DNA from: Diadema setosum
Lineage: Eukaryota; Echinodermata; Echinoidea; Diadematoida; Diadematidae
NCBI RefSeq assembly: GCF_964275005.1
Contig: NC_092699.1
Location: 22,058,333 to 22,122,332 of the forward strand
Length of the DNA: 64,000 nucleotides
Direction: 5' to 3'
A model generated the notes under the pieces. It was not told the DNA's origin and did not search any database. It saw nothing but the letters and a program-made list of their open reading frames with translations. Both the position numbers and the translations under genes were made by a program. Below, piece by piece: positions 46,195 to 58,000 of the stretch; positions within the stretch are counted from its first letter, which is position 1; the number at the start of each line of letters is the position of its first letter.

Positions 46195-48007
46195 ATATCT
46201 TCCAGAAACAGTTGGGATTTGTGATTAGCACAACGGAATACGGAATATGCATGAAAATTTCTTTGCGAAACATTCAAGTGCTTGAGGTATTTCTTAAAGG
46301 GAAGATAAACCCCAAGAGCAATGTGGATTGAGTGAAAGCAGCAACATTAGTAGAACACATCAGTGAAAGTTTGAAGAAAATCGGACAATCGATGCAAAAG
46401 TTATGAATTTTTAAAGTTTTGGTGTTGGAACCGCTGGATGAGGAGACTACTAGAGGTTATGACGTATGAGTGGACAACAATACTAAGAAAATATAAAGAA
46501 AATTCTACAAAAATCCATTTTTCATGAAAATTACAAATTCCATCAACTTGATATTGACATATGTTAAGGGTAGCAATTATTCCCCCTGCTTTCTGAAAGA
46601 GGTTGGTCCATTGCTCTTTCATGATTCTAGAAAAGTGAATTTTTGTTGAATTTCCTTTATATTTTCTTTGTATTGTTGTCCACTCATACGTCATATCCTC
46701 TAGTAGTCTCCTCATCCAGCGGTTCCAACACCAAAACTTTAAAAATTCATAACTTTTGCATCGATCGTCCGATTTTCCTCAAACTTTCACTGATGTGTTC
46801 TACTAATGTTGCTGCTTTCACTCAATCCACATTGCTCTTGGGGTTTATCTTCCCTTTAAAATGAAGCTCCTGCTTGAAAATTCGATAGTGCAAACATTGG
46901 AGATTAAAATTTCTTCTATAACTATATGCGCCACTCTTCCTTATGAATGTAATTTAATCTGCCGCTAACTAAATTTTTGCTTCTGCTATAGAGTGAGATT
47001 TGACGCTTGATTGTTCCAACTTTCCGTGAGACCTAGGTGAGTCTACATAGACTACATTTGTTTTATATTTTGGGGTGTTATTTTCTGATATTTGTAATCG
47101 AATTAGATCGTTTATACATAGGGTAACGTTGTGCCTTTGAGGTTGCACTAATTAAGATTTCGGGGTGTCATTTTCCGATATTTGTAATCGATTTAGGTCA
47201 GTTTCACATACGATAACGTTGGGTCTTGGAGTTTTTCTGGGTGTCATTTTTTCGGATTTTCCGAAATTTAGAATCGATAAATGTGGTTTTCTCATAGGAT
47301 AGCACTGTGTCTTGCAGTTTGCGTTGAGTTTGCATTAATTAGTATTTCGGGGTGTCATTTTCCGATATTTGTTACCAATATTACTTGGTTTTCACATAGA
47401 CCCTAGGATAGCGTTGTGTCTTGGAGCAGGGAGCTCTGGGTGAGACCTTCCTGCTTGGAGTTTGCGTTGAGTTTGCATTAATTACTAGTACAACGTAGTA
47501 GTTTGGCCATCAATGATCGATCATTACAGTCCATATTTGATTTCATTATGATTGTGTTTTGTTGAATCGTGGATTCTATAATACATGTGATTTGATTTAT
47601 CGTGAAACTGTATTGAATATGGAATCAATAAAAGATTATGGAAAAACAAAAAAAGTAACGCAAAAAAAATATTTCTGCGCTTCATTTTGTTCTACATTTT
47701 CTGAATTTTGAAAGCAAACTAAAATCTAAGCGACACCAAGAATTCTGTTTGGTCCAAAAATATAAATTTGATGGTTTTTTTTTTTCGAGTTATTGTTGAC
47801 TGTTGAGATGAGATGTTTGATATACGAAGTAAAGGTGACGTTAGTCATTCTTCGATAGGATGAATTTACTTGATCGATATCTGTTTCGAGAGGGCTAGAG
47901 CGGCCTGGGAAGAGCCAGGTTCAGGTGCTGTAATTCACCGTAATTTTTACCGCTAGCGGTTTGTATTAGTTTGCATAAATTAGTAATTTGCGTTAGTTTG
48001 CATTAAT
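46195..48007 (+). repeat. dispersed repeat R1, copy B
   Basis: Same order of motifs as the 37-kb copy, from ATCTTCCAGAAACAGTTGGG to the TTTGCATT(A) end, including GGGGTGTCATTTTCCGATAT sub-units and CTTGATCGATATCTGTTTCG. It is interrupted by a foldback MITE (46298-46855) and, at its right end, by a LINE/SINE tail. Confidence 0.88.
46298..46855. mobile_element. foldback MITE, TTAA family 1
   Basis: 558 bp, ends AGGGAAGATAAACCCC and exact complement, flanked by TTAA (46294-46297, 46856-46859). The paralogous repeat at 37 kb keeps the empty site (single TTAA at 37019-37022 in TTTCTTAAACTGAGG), which proves the insertion borders. Confidence 0.95.
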
Positions 48008-48254
48008 TCAATTTCAATTCAATTCAATTTATTGAAAACCGAACCAAACATAGTCCCCAAGAAGCACAGCTTGTGAGTGGGGCCTTCTGTAACATATACA
48101 ACATATAAACAGTTATAACATAAAAAAACATTTACAACATTCAGTAGCACTCATAAGATTTTAACATTTATAACAGCTAGTTATAACATTAAAGAGCATT
48201 AAAAAACATTTATATCATATATGAACATATACATTTATAACATATGAACTTTTA
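48008..48254 (-). mobile_element. LINE/SINE 3' fragment inserted in repeat R1
   Basis: TCAATTTCAATTCAATTCAA at the left is a minus-strand (TTGAAT)n tail. ATTAAT is directly repeated at 48002-48007 and 48255-48260 as a likely target duplication. The body is AT-rich with CATTTATAAC-like repeats; no coding frame. Confidence 0.65.
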
Positions 48255-48400
48255 ATTAATGGTTAGCGTTGAGTTTGCATTGAAGTTGCATTAATTTGCG
48301 TCAGTTTGCATCAGTTTGCACAGTTTGCATTACTTTGCATTAGTTTGCATTAGTTTGCATTAGTTTGCGTGATTTTAGTAGGACTGTGTTATTCATAATA
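48255..48400. repeat. TTTGCATTAG / TTTGCATCAG simple repeat
   Basis: Tail of repeat R1 after the inserted fragment; TTTGCATTAG units recur many times, matching 37810-37890. Confidence 0.8.
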
Positions 48401-48474
48401 TTATTGTTCCAACATCCCCGGAAAAAAAACAAAAAAAAAAAGTGGGTGAAGCAACCTGCCGAGTGCGTCTGATT

Positions 48475-48506
48475 CACTGATCTCCCCTTTAGAGGGGAGA
48501 TCAGTG
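48475..48506. promoter_or_regulatory. 14-bp-arm palindrome upstream of USP48
   Basis: CACTGATCTCCCCT, loop TTAG, then the exact complement. It is the most striking structure in the 400 bases before the USP48 start codon. A role in USP48 transcription is only inferred from position. Confidence 0.55.
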
Positions 48507-48539
48507 GTCTGATTGTGCGGTCTGATTCCGGATTGTTAC

Positions 48540-48899
48540 TGGTGTACGGCCCTCAACGTTCCCCATGAACCATTCCTCTGCTCATCTTTCAATATCCATC
48601 GAAATTTCTCGCGCGAAGAACCAATGCAATGCCCCAGCTAAGCTAAGCTACGACGCAAGTGGGCTATGGTTAATTGGATGTACGATTGTACACCTACCTA
48701 CGTACTGAGGTATGCAGCTTGAAGAACAGTGTACAAATACACACAACGCAACTGCACCACTACTGCACTGTTGTATACATACTTGCGATGCGACTTGACT
48801 TCACTTGCGAATGCACGCGACTCAAGAGTTGAGTGGTGGTCCATCTGTGAATACCGGGAAATTTTTGTTCGCTGGAATACTGTTAACACCATTTCAGAA
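48540..48899 (+). promoter_or_regulatory. USP48 upstream region / 5' UTR
   Basis: Somewhat CpG-richer than the flanks, with CTCGCGCGAAG and a CCAAT box (AACCAATGC near 48621), and no TATA box at a clear distance. The open frame upstream of the start codon (from 48729) runs in frame, but conservation of the protein begins at 48900, so I take that as the start. Confidence 0.4.
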
Positions 48900-49030
48900 A
48901 TGCCCAGCAAGCCAACTCTTGATAAAGAAATTTGGAGATGGACGGAGACGACGGCTCCTGAAGATGTAAATGATGGACACGTTAAGACGGTTTATCGTAT
49001 TAATCTTCCTTCATGTTCCTCGTCATGCAG
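48900..49030 (+). CDS. USP48: USP48 exon 1
   Basis: ATG to CGTCATGCAG, donor GTAAAC. Encodes [17 protein letters not shown] and the YRINLP region, matching the family's start (human WRWAETV...AYRIWL). Confidence 0.92.
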
Positions 49031-52000
49031 GTAAACAGTCATGACAGTCATTGACCATGTTGACATTATCACTACAGTCAATGGTCGAAATAAATCGAGT
49101 TGAAGCTTGCATAACATAACCAACTGCACTTGCCATGCCCTTTAAATTTAATTTACAAAGGCTGTATCACCATATACCTCCGCCAAGGAGATTTCGTTTT
49201 TTGCGTTTGTTTTTTTCTCTCGTTTGTTGTTATAAGATTTAGTTTGAAAGCAAGATATTCAGAGTGGAAGGTGCGAGTTTCCTCAATTTCTCTCTCTCAG
49301 ACGCAGACTAAACTTACAATTAATTTACTATCACTTTCTAGACCTAATATTATAGGCACCCTGATGAGATGTAAACTTTAACTTGGTTTATAGATGACAG
49401 ATTCACCAATAGTAATACTATTACCGTTAGTGCACCAGTTTTCAACAGGACCCAGATTTCGACACCCAGCAGATAATTCTTATAAAATTTTATACTCATT
49501 ACAAACGTCTGACTTCAGCAATCAACCAAGTTATCAATCACATTTCTAGTCTTATATAAACACCGTTTGTCACTTGTCATCATAATCCGACGGCAGAATA
49601 TTTAGGAGAAAAGCAACACAGTGTCAGCAGAAATGTTAATGTCAGCCATTTTCAGGGGTTCAAAACAATATGATGCATTTTGTATACATCGCCGTAAAAT
49701 TAAATTCACCCGTGCCGGTTATCTTGCTTTAGTATCAGTTTGTTTTGCCAAATCTTGATGTTTGATTTCATAATCGTCTTTAGTAATTTCATGGCTGAAT
49801 TCGTGATAAATGAGCAAACTTGTAGAAAGAGTTGGCTTTGAGAATGTGGCACCAGATTTCGACATTCCCATATCAAGACACGTTATAGAGGAAACAACAA
49901 GTTCTTGCGCCGGTATGATTGCTAGTTTGCGTCTACAATGCAGTGTACGCGTACTGTACGCGCCATGTGATTTCTGTGTAATGCGCGCTGTGATTGTGTC
50001 GAAAAATGATGCTGGGTGTCGAAATCTGATGCCAGCGACGGCGTGACGGAAATCGCTTAAAAATTGAACGCGAGTGCATTCAAATGGGAATTCGTTTAAG
50101 GCATATTATTATTGGCCTTTGTAGCTCAACTACATATCGAAATTCCGAGGTAAGACGGTGCAGTATTGATGGTAAACAAGGAAATGTGCTAAAGTGTCGA
50201 AAACCGGTACCCTTACTGTACTAACGTTAGACCAAGTCCCTCTGGTTCCTTTTTCCCCCCGACATGTTTGTTAATTTACAGGTCAGCAGTTGAGATCTTA
50301 ACAAATTTTATTAGTAATGTTAGAGGGAGACAAATTGAAACTCGCACCTAACAAGTTAGATCTAACGTTAGTTAGATTTCTAAATTGTAACGTTAGTTTA
50401 TTTGTAAAATTATTGACGAGCAGAAAAAAGTGATTTTGGAAGTGATCCAGATCCAGATGACCAAGGAAGCAAGGATGAGCAGGGGCCCGTTTCATAAAAC
50501 TTGTCATCAGTGACAAGTTGTCATACTCGTAGATGTAACAAGCAAGCTACTGAAATCCTTGCATCTGATTGGCTTAGAGCAAATTTGTCATAGAAATGTG
50601 GCAGTTGTCACTGATGACAAGTTTTATGAAACGGGGCCCCAGGACCCAGCTACCAACAGTGCACTCCCATTATCACTAATTCGTAATGACAAACTTGGTT
50701 AGTGAAATTCTTGTGACAACGAAATTAGAATTCAGGTCCCCAAATGATCATCTTTATATCTGTGTGCACAATATTGTACTGTAATGGCGAAAAAAAATCA
50801 CTGGTCCCGAGGACTTCACTATAAAACAGGAGTACCAGTATAGTAAGTCTGCTACTCATCGACTAGGTCCTACCTATTTCTAGATCGACCACCATCGCGC
50901 AATGGCTTTCTTGCACATAAAATCAAAAGTACATGTGGGACGGGGCGCAATACGCTGGAACTTTCAAACATGAATGCAAATCAAAAGAAATTAGGGAGAT
51001 GCAGGTAAATAACCTTAGGAAACAGGAGGAAGAAGAATTAAAGAAAATCCTCTTGAGTAATTAACATAATTATTGTTAACACATATTTGCCCATTCATTG
51101 GATTTACATGCTTTTCAATGGGAAAACGGGCCATCAATTAGAATGGTGAGCTTGCGCCGGTGTACAGTAAAAAATGTGAATTGTGTTTGTCTTCTCGAGT
51201 GAAATGAAATTAAGGTGAAACTGAGGGATATTTTCTAGATACAAGGTACACTGTATTTAATCAAGAAGTGGATGATGGATAGTAGGTCCATGCAACTATA
51301 CTTTGAAGGGATGGCATAAGGATGTCACTGTCAGTTTTTTCTGGTGGTAGACATCTACTCAAACTGAACTTTTCTCTCTCTCTTACTGATTTACCAGGCG
51401 AAACTGTCGAGGCAACCCAAATTGCCTCGTGAACCTCGGAGAGAAAGATTGGCTGAAGGAGATCAGTGATGACCACTGGCATCAAATCGACGACCCAGAA
51501 GAGGAAAAGAGAAAGGAGGTAAGCACTGATTCTACCTCCCATAAACAAAGACATCAGAATTATTACCTTGATTTTTACATATTATATGCAAAAGCTCCTA
51601 TTGCTTTGTGAAAATTAGAATACAAATTACAATTTTGTATAATTTTGGCACTTGTAATTGATGTGCTGCAACACATGTAGGTCAGAAGTCGGTCAGAGGT
51701 CTTATTAAGGTGGTAATACCCAGTATTCCAGTGCAACGTCAAGGTTTCTGCATAGTATTGTGTGTTTGTGGTGCTGAACATGAATGCTTCTCAGCTGTAC
51801 TCTGTATCATAAAGGGTGTATGAGAAACCTACTATTAGCACATGTACAACCATTATGGCCAATTTCTGGACACTGAATCATTGAGAAGTGTTATGCTCTA
51901 GTAGTCATTTTTCATCTTTTCTCTGCTCATAGATGAGCACATATTTGCCAACTAGTAAGATTTTATCAGATTCAGTAAGATTTTTTTACGTTAAAAATAG

Positions 52001-55000
52001 CAAAATCAGATTTTCTGTCAGAGAAATCAGATTTTTAAAAAATATTTAGATATACCTTTCATGTGTATTTTCTGAAGATTTGACTGAAAGTAAGATTTTT
52101 AACTTCAGTTTGCATATAAAATAAGATTTTTGCCATCCACGAGTAAGATATTTCATCTTGAAATGTTGGAGGTATGTGAGCACCTTGTGATATGATGATC
52201 ATGATGTTAATTACTGATTCACTGATTCAGAATGTGTACCATCAAGTTAGCCAAGAGTACCTTTTCTGTTGCATGCTTATTCTAGTGACGTCACAGTAAC
52301 AGTGTATGTTGAGTGCAAAATTCAGTGACCTCAATACTTTGTACAAGGTGCCAAGGGATAATGCAGGGCAATAGTCATTTTATATATTTGTTTTAGATAC
52401 AAAAATCTGAAAATTACAATGAATCCAATGTGATATCTGATTCACTCTGTTTTCTGTCAATTCTTGACATTTTTTCTCATCCTGTTTGATATGATGAACA
52501 TATTCATGGTGGTGTGAGATGATCCATACAACTACTCCTTTTTGTCTGTGTGTATTCTTGAATGGCATACAGGATGAGTTGGTTGGCCTGAAAAACCTTG
52601 GTGCGACATGCTATGTTAACACTTTCCTGCAGGTAAGACATTAATGTTGAATGAATCAATGTGTCACCATTACTGCAAAACCCGAAATATTGACCATTTA
52701 CCGTAAAACCAGATATATTTGCAGCATGAAATTTTCGCAATTTCGAGCTGACTGCCTTTTTAATGGCATGAAATTTTGCAAATTACTAACTAATGGCAGT
52801 CAGTGCATATGGTGTGGGCAAGAACTTTTACGTGCATTTTGATTTCACGAATCTTGGCTCGCAAAAATTAATATGCATATGAAAATATTTGGTTTTACAG
52901 CAAGTTGTCTCATTTGTCCAAGTTTTGATATAATTTTCATAGACTTTTTGCTTTATGTCAGTGTTGTGAATTCATTCTCTTTTGAGAGGGAAAACAAAAA
53001 TCACCTGAGGTCTCTTTTTCTTTTATGATAATTGAACCATTCACATGACCCTTAAGTGCTGTAAATTAATTATTTGTCGATTGAGAAGATAAGAAAATGG
53101 ATCAGTCTTTCACTTCATTGTGATGATTTTGTGCGTTTCTTTTTTTGCCTCTGCCACAATATTTTTAGAAATGAATAATATAATCCTTAATTTGGCAACT
53201 AGAGTTGAGGCAAAAGGCATTGGTGGATGGGCATTACATGGTAGAAAATGGAGCATTTACATTTGTGTTGCAAACTGAGAGCAGTTGGGTACACATTTTG
53301 GAATCAGTATGGTCCATATGATGTGCTGATTAAATGTCATGCTTCAAATGTTATGTTCAGTCATCAAATGTCTCTGTCATGTGTTGTTGCTTTCCTTCAG
53401 GTTTGGTTTCACAATCAGAGATTCAGGGAAGCGCTGTACCAGTGGAGACCCCTGGATAGAGAATGGGCCAGGGATGAGTCAGCTGATGGTGAGATACTTT
53501 GATAGATACTAGTCCCAGTCTTGACTCTTCTTGCCTGCTTGGAAAACATTTCATCAAAACATTGCACAGCTAGTGTACAAAATCATTCTGGTCATTTTGT
53601 CTGGCCTAATCGGGAGAAGGAGAACAAAAAGTTACAAACACAGAAGAATAGTGCTGATATGCACTGTGTGAACAGTGAAAAGTCTGATAATTTATGAAAG
53701 ATTATTATCTTGATGTACAGTTTGTGTAAGGCTAAAGTCTGACAGTCTGCCTGATGGGAGATTGTCATGCAAATTATTTGCAGAGCACATTAAAATCAAA
53801 CCTAGAATTGATAGTGTAAACTTCAAAAATCTTGAGATGATTGAAAAATGAAAATCTATCTTTCTGATGTTTTATAGCAGTATGTGCTATTTTTCTTCCT
53901 ACAGCATGTAGTGGTAAGCATTCGCAGTAGAATGTGAGCGAAGGTCCTGATGACCGCTGTATTATTGTCTGTGTGTTTGACCATTTTGTGCATGTCCAGA
54001 GAGGATCATAGCTGCCCTGCCAGAGGCTGAACTCCAGCCGTCCACTATCTGTGGTCACCTCCAGCTGCTCTTTGCCCTCCTCCAGTTCAGTAGGAGAAGG
54101 TAAGATGCGCTTCAGATAGTGAGTGATGCAGTCATCATTAGGTGATGTCCATTTCAATATCACAATCCCTTTTGAAGATGTGCCGACGCCTTGAGCAGAT
54201 GTTTTCATTTGTCAATTTTCTACTGTCCAAATTGCCATGAAGATCAACAAGATTATGATTTTTTTTCTCTGTAAATTCACAGTAATATTTTTTTTTCATT
54301 GTAAAAATCAATAATTGAATATTTGGTGTGATATTTTCCCCCCTGTCATTTACAAGTATTCAAACATTACTCATTGTATCCCCCGAACAGAGTTCGGAGG
54401 ATACTATGGATTTGGTCTCGTTGCGATTTTCTTGTGAGCGCTCTACTGGCTGCAGTTCTTCTTCGATCATCTTCAAATTTGGCATGAAGGTGTATTATGG
54501 TAAAATGAAGATGCCTATTGTTTTTATTGATGGCACCCTCGCTTGTTCCGTCTTTGTACATGAAAAGATAAATTTAACAGGGTCTGCTTGTGTGTGCGAC
54601 GCTGGCCTTGCTTCTTGACCGATTTATTTCAAATTTGGTATGTAAATGTATCATGGTCTAGACACCTATACCTATTGATAATGCTGCCCTCACTGTTCCA
54701 CCTTTTACGGGGTCAAAGGTCACCCTGATCATGTCAAAACTTGCAAAAGTGCTTATTTATGCAATAACTTGATTGTTACTCAACAGATTTTATTCAGACT
54801 TGCTAAGGAGGTGTATTGGTGGTCATTCTACATGAAGGACACAACATTTTGTGGTGATGGCACCCTCAGTGTTCCGACTTGGATGCCAATGCACATTTCT
54901 TGTATATGCTCTATCAGCCACATTTCTTATCAGATTTTCTTCAAATTGGGCAAAAAGGTGTATTATAGTAAAATAAAGATTCCAATGTTGTTTTTGGCCA

Positions 55001-58000
55001 CTAGATGGGGTATGAAAGATGGGTTCGGGGGATACATGTGCTCGAACGGGTCTCCTGTGCTAGTGCTCTAGTTTTTAAAAATGCTTATGTCTTGATTCAT
55101 TAATATTAGGTACATTGATCCAGCGAATTTCATCAACTGCTTGGGACTGGATGCAGCTCTGCAACAGGCAAGTTTCAGCAGCAGTTGAAAAAAAAAATGC
55201 AACAAAATGTTTCATGGGCTGGACAAATACTGCATAAGCTGTTTATTTTCCTGTACAGATATTTTCGTGAACAATGAGGTCACAGACATTTTCGTGAGAT
55301 GTTTTTTTCGCGTATTGACACTGAGGCTATTGTAATTGTACTATCAGCCTAGCACATGGCAACATTTTCACATGTTGTTAAGTTCGCACTCCAACAGTGA
55401 TTCGCAGTATTCACAAAAATTAAACCCTCTTTAAATATAACAGCTTATACAGTGCCAGTCAGGGATTGGTTAATATAATCCCATGATAGGAGTCATGTCT
55501 TGATTCTCAGAAAGTCATGGCATGTGGATAGATGCTACATGTTCAGATCTAGTTTTATGATGGCAGTCATCCTGAATTGACCATTTATTTATGTATGATG
55601 GAACACACAGCTAGATACCTGGTGATGAAAATCAAGGAGAACATGTAGTTGTAATTGCATTTTTACTGATTCACGAGGGGAAATCAGCGAGAAGAAGGTT
55701 AGCACTTACACTAGAAGATAAAATCGTTACCCCCTGCTCGTTCTTACGAAATATGGCACCAGACCGTAGATATTTGCCCGTATTTCGTGAACAAGCAGGG
55801 GGTAACTAATATTATTGATTTTTGGTGTGCTGTAATGATCCATGCCGTTTGTGCCCTTTGACCCCAACTCTCAGGATGCCCAGGAATTTAGCAAACTCTT
55901 CATTTCCCTGCTGGAGAGTACACTGAGGGAGCAGCCCAACCCACTCGTTGGCAATGTCATTGAGCAGCAGTTCAGTGGGCAGTACTCATATGTGACAAGG
56001 TAAGAAACCGTCACAGGGTCCTCATTGTTCTCGGCTTGGACTCGATGGAGAAGAGTATAGCTGTGCAAAGAGAGCCGTTAGAATTTTACCAAATCCCTAA
56101 TCACCGATTGTAGAATGTGTTATAGTGAAACAGTGATATTAGTCACTCTTTACCAGAGTAGGCAGTGATGTCATTCCCCCCCCCCCCCACATACTTTATA
56201 TGCCGTATATTTCGCAAGATTTAATTTTTTTGCAAATTTGTCTGGTGCTATTTGCGAATATAACCAAACACAAAAATACTATCTCTGATCCCGACATGAA
56301 AGTGACTTGCACATGTACATTTGTGACCCTGCATCACAACACAAACAGAAAGTCGCCAGACATGAATTTGAGTTAAGAGCATATTCTGAAAGAGCAGACT
56401 TTAAGCTTTAAAATGATGCATAGCTCACATCAAATGGACTTTCCTAACCTATCTTAATATTGGAAAGAAAGCACACACTCAGGAAAAGTGTGAACTGAGA
56501 AAAGAGGCTCCAAAGTATAGTGTCTATTCAAGCGCTCTTTACCAAGCCGTGCTGGCAGTGCAATGAACGGGGCAAAAATCAGCTTGTAAACCACCGGAGT
56601 AACACAATGAAGGGATTATCAGATTAACCTGAAATTGAGCATACCGTATCAACACATTCTGTCCATAATTAATACCAACTTTCTAAGTAGTAGCATTATC
56701 CTTTCAAAAGTTCGAGTTGAAAGTGAAGAGTGTGTACAAGGTTTTTAAGAAATAAAAAGGGGACTCTAAAGACACACCTAATCACACTATTCTACAAAAT
56801 AATGTTCGAGATAAACTGCTAAAAATCACACTTTACTGCCCATTTTATGATATCAAATTTCAGCATAATGTAGAAGAAGACTTGCTCTTTCAGAAAATAT
56901 GAAAAAGTCAAGATTGGCTAGGTTGACCCATTACACCAGTCCTATTTTCAGTCCTCACACAAAAACAGTGTGTGTGACTTTTTGTTTGTTTTGTGATGCA
57001 CGTTCACATTTCTCTTTTCATTAATGCCCTATAGGATTGTGCTACAAACGCCACAAAAACTTGAATAACTCTCTACTGAGGACTTCAATTTCAATCAAAC
57101 TTGGAGGGAAGAGTGGTTATGCAAAGTTGCACATTTTACCGAACATGAAGTACACCTCAAGGTCAAAGGTCACAGGCAGGGATCAATGAACTTTAGGGCC
57201 CAATGTAATGTTAAGTTTTTACAGCGCGTTTTGATTATGGCTCGTAACTTTTGATGATTATGTCTGCTTGTGACCAATCTTGGATGGTAGATGATCCTTG
57301 GGGAATTGAAAGTCACCATAAGGTTAAAGGTCACTGGCAGGGGTCAACGAACTTTTAGGGCACAATGTTAAGTTTTTACGGCACGTTTCGATTATGGCTC
57401 ATAACTTTTGTTCCCTGTGTCCGTTTGTGACCAAACTTGGATAGTAAATGTCCCATGGGGAGTTGAAGGTCATCACAAGGTCAGAGGTCATAGTCAGGGT
57501 CAATGAACTTCCTGGAGTTAGAAAATATTTTCTTCACGAATGGGCAAGACACATTTTGGCACTTGCCTTGTTTCAGTAACTCAGCACCAACACCCAAACA
57601 ACTCTCCCCTTTGCAATGTGATCAAATTGCTACCTCTGTAGAATGATTTGATATGATGGATACACTTTCTTTGTGACTTCATGGGATAGAAGATATTGAA
57701 GTGAAATGTCTTTCGTGCAAGCAAATTGGATTTTGTATGGTCACAACATCATCACAGTATCATGTTTTAATGTATGACTCTGGCAGGTATCACTGGTCAG
57801 GGAAAATGTGTGAAAATGTGAAATTCCATCACAGTTTTCTGTCAATTTGCCTAAAGCTCTCACTGCTCTGCTTTTGTTGAGATCACTTTGACTGTTTATT
57901 GAAGTTGTCTTGAGCATGAATGGAATTTATACTTAAATATATGTGATACAAAATATCCAGACTATTGGAGCATGCGAGAATGACAGGGCAGATATTTCTC

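Noticed and set aside
36895-48007. LTR-type interpretation of the paired R1 repeats
   Set aside because: No tract, primer site or coding part was seen between them, copies lie in both orientations, and sub-repeats differ; no evidence for an LTR element.
53774-54208. 144-codon minus-strand frame
   Set aside because: Antisense of USP48 exon 5 and its intron borders.
54328-55071. Two plus-strand frames of about 100 codons
   Set aside because: They fall in the intron 5 tandem repeat and have no family features.
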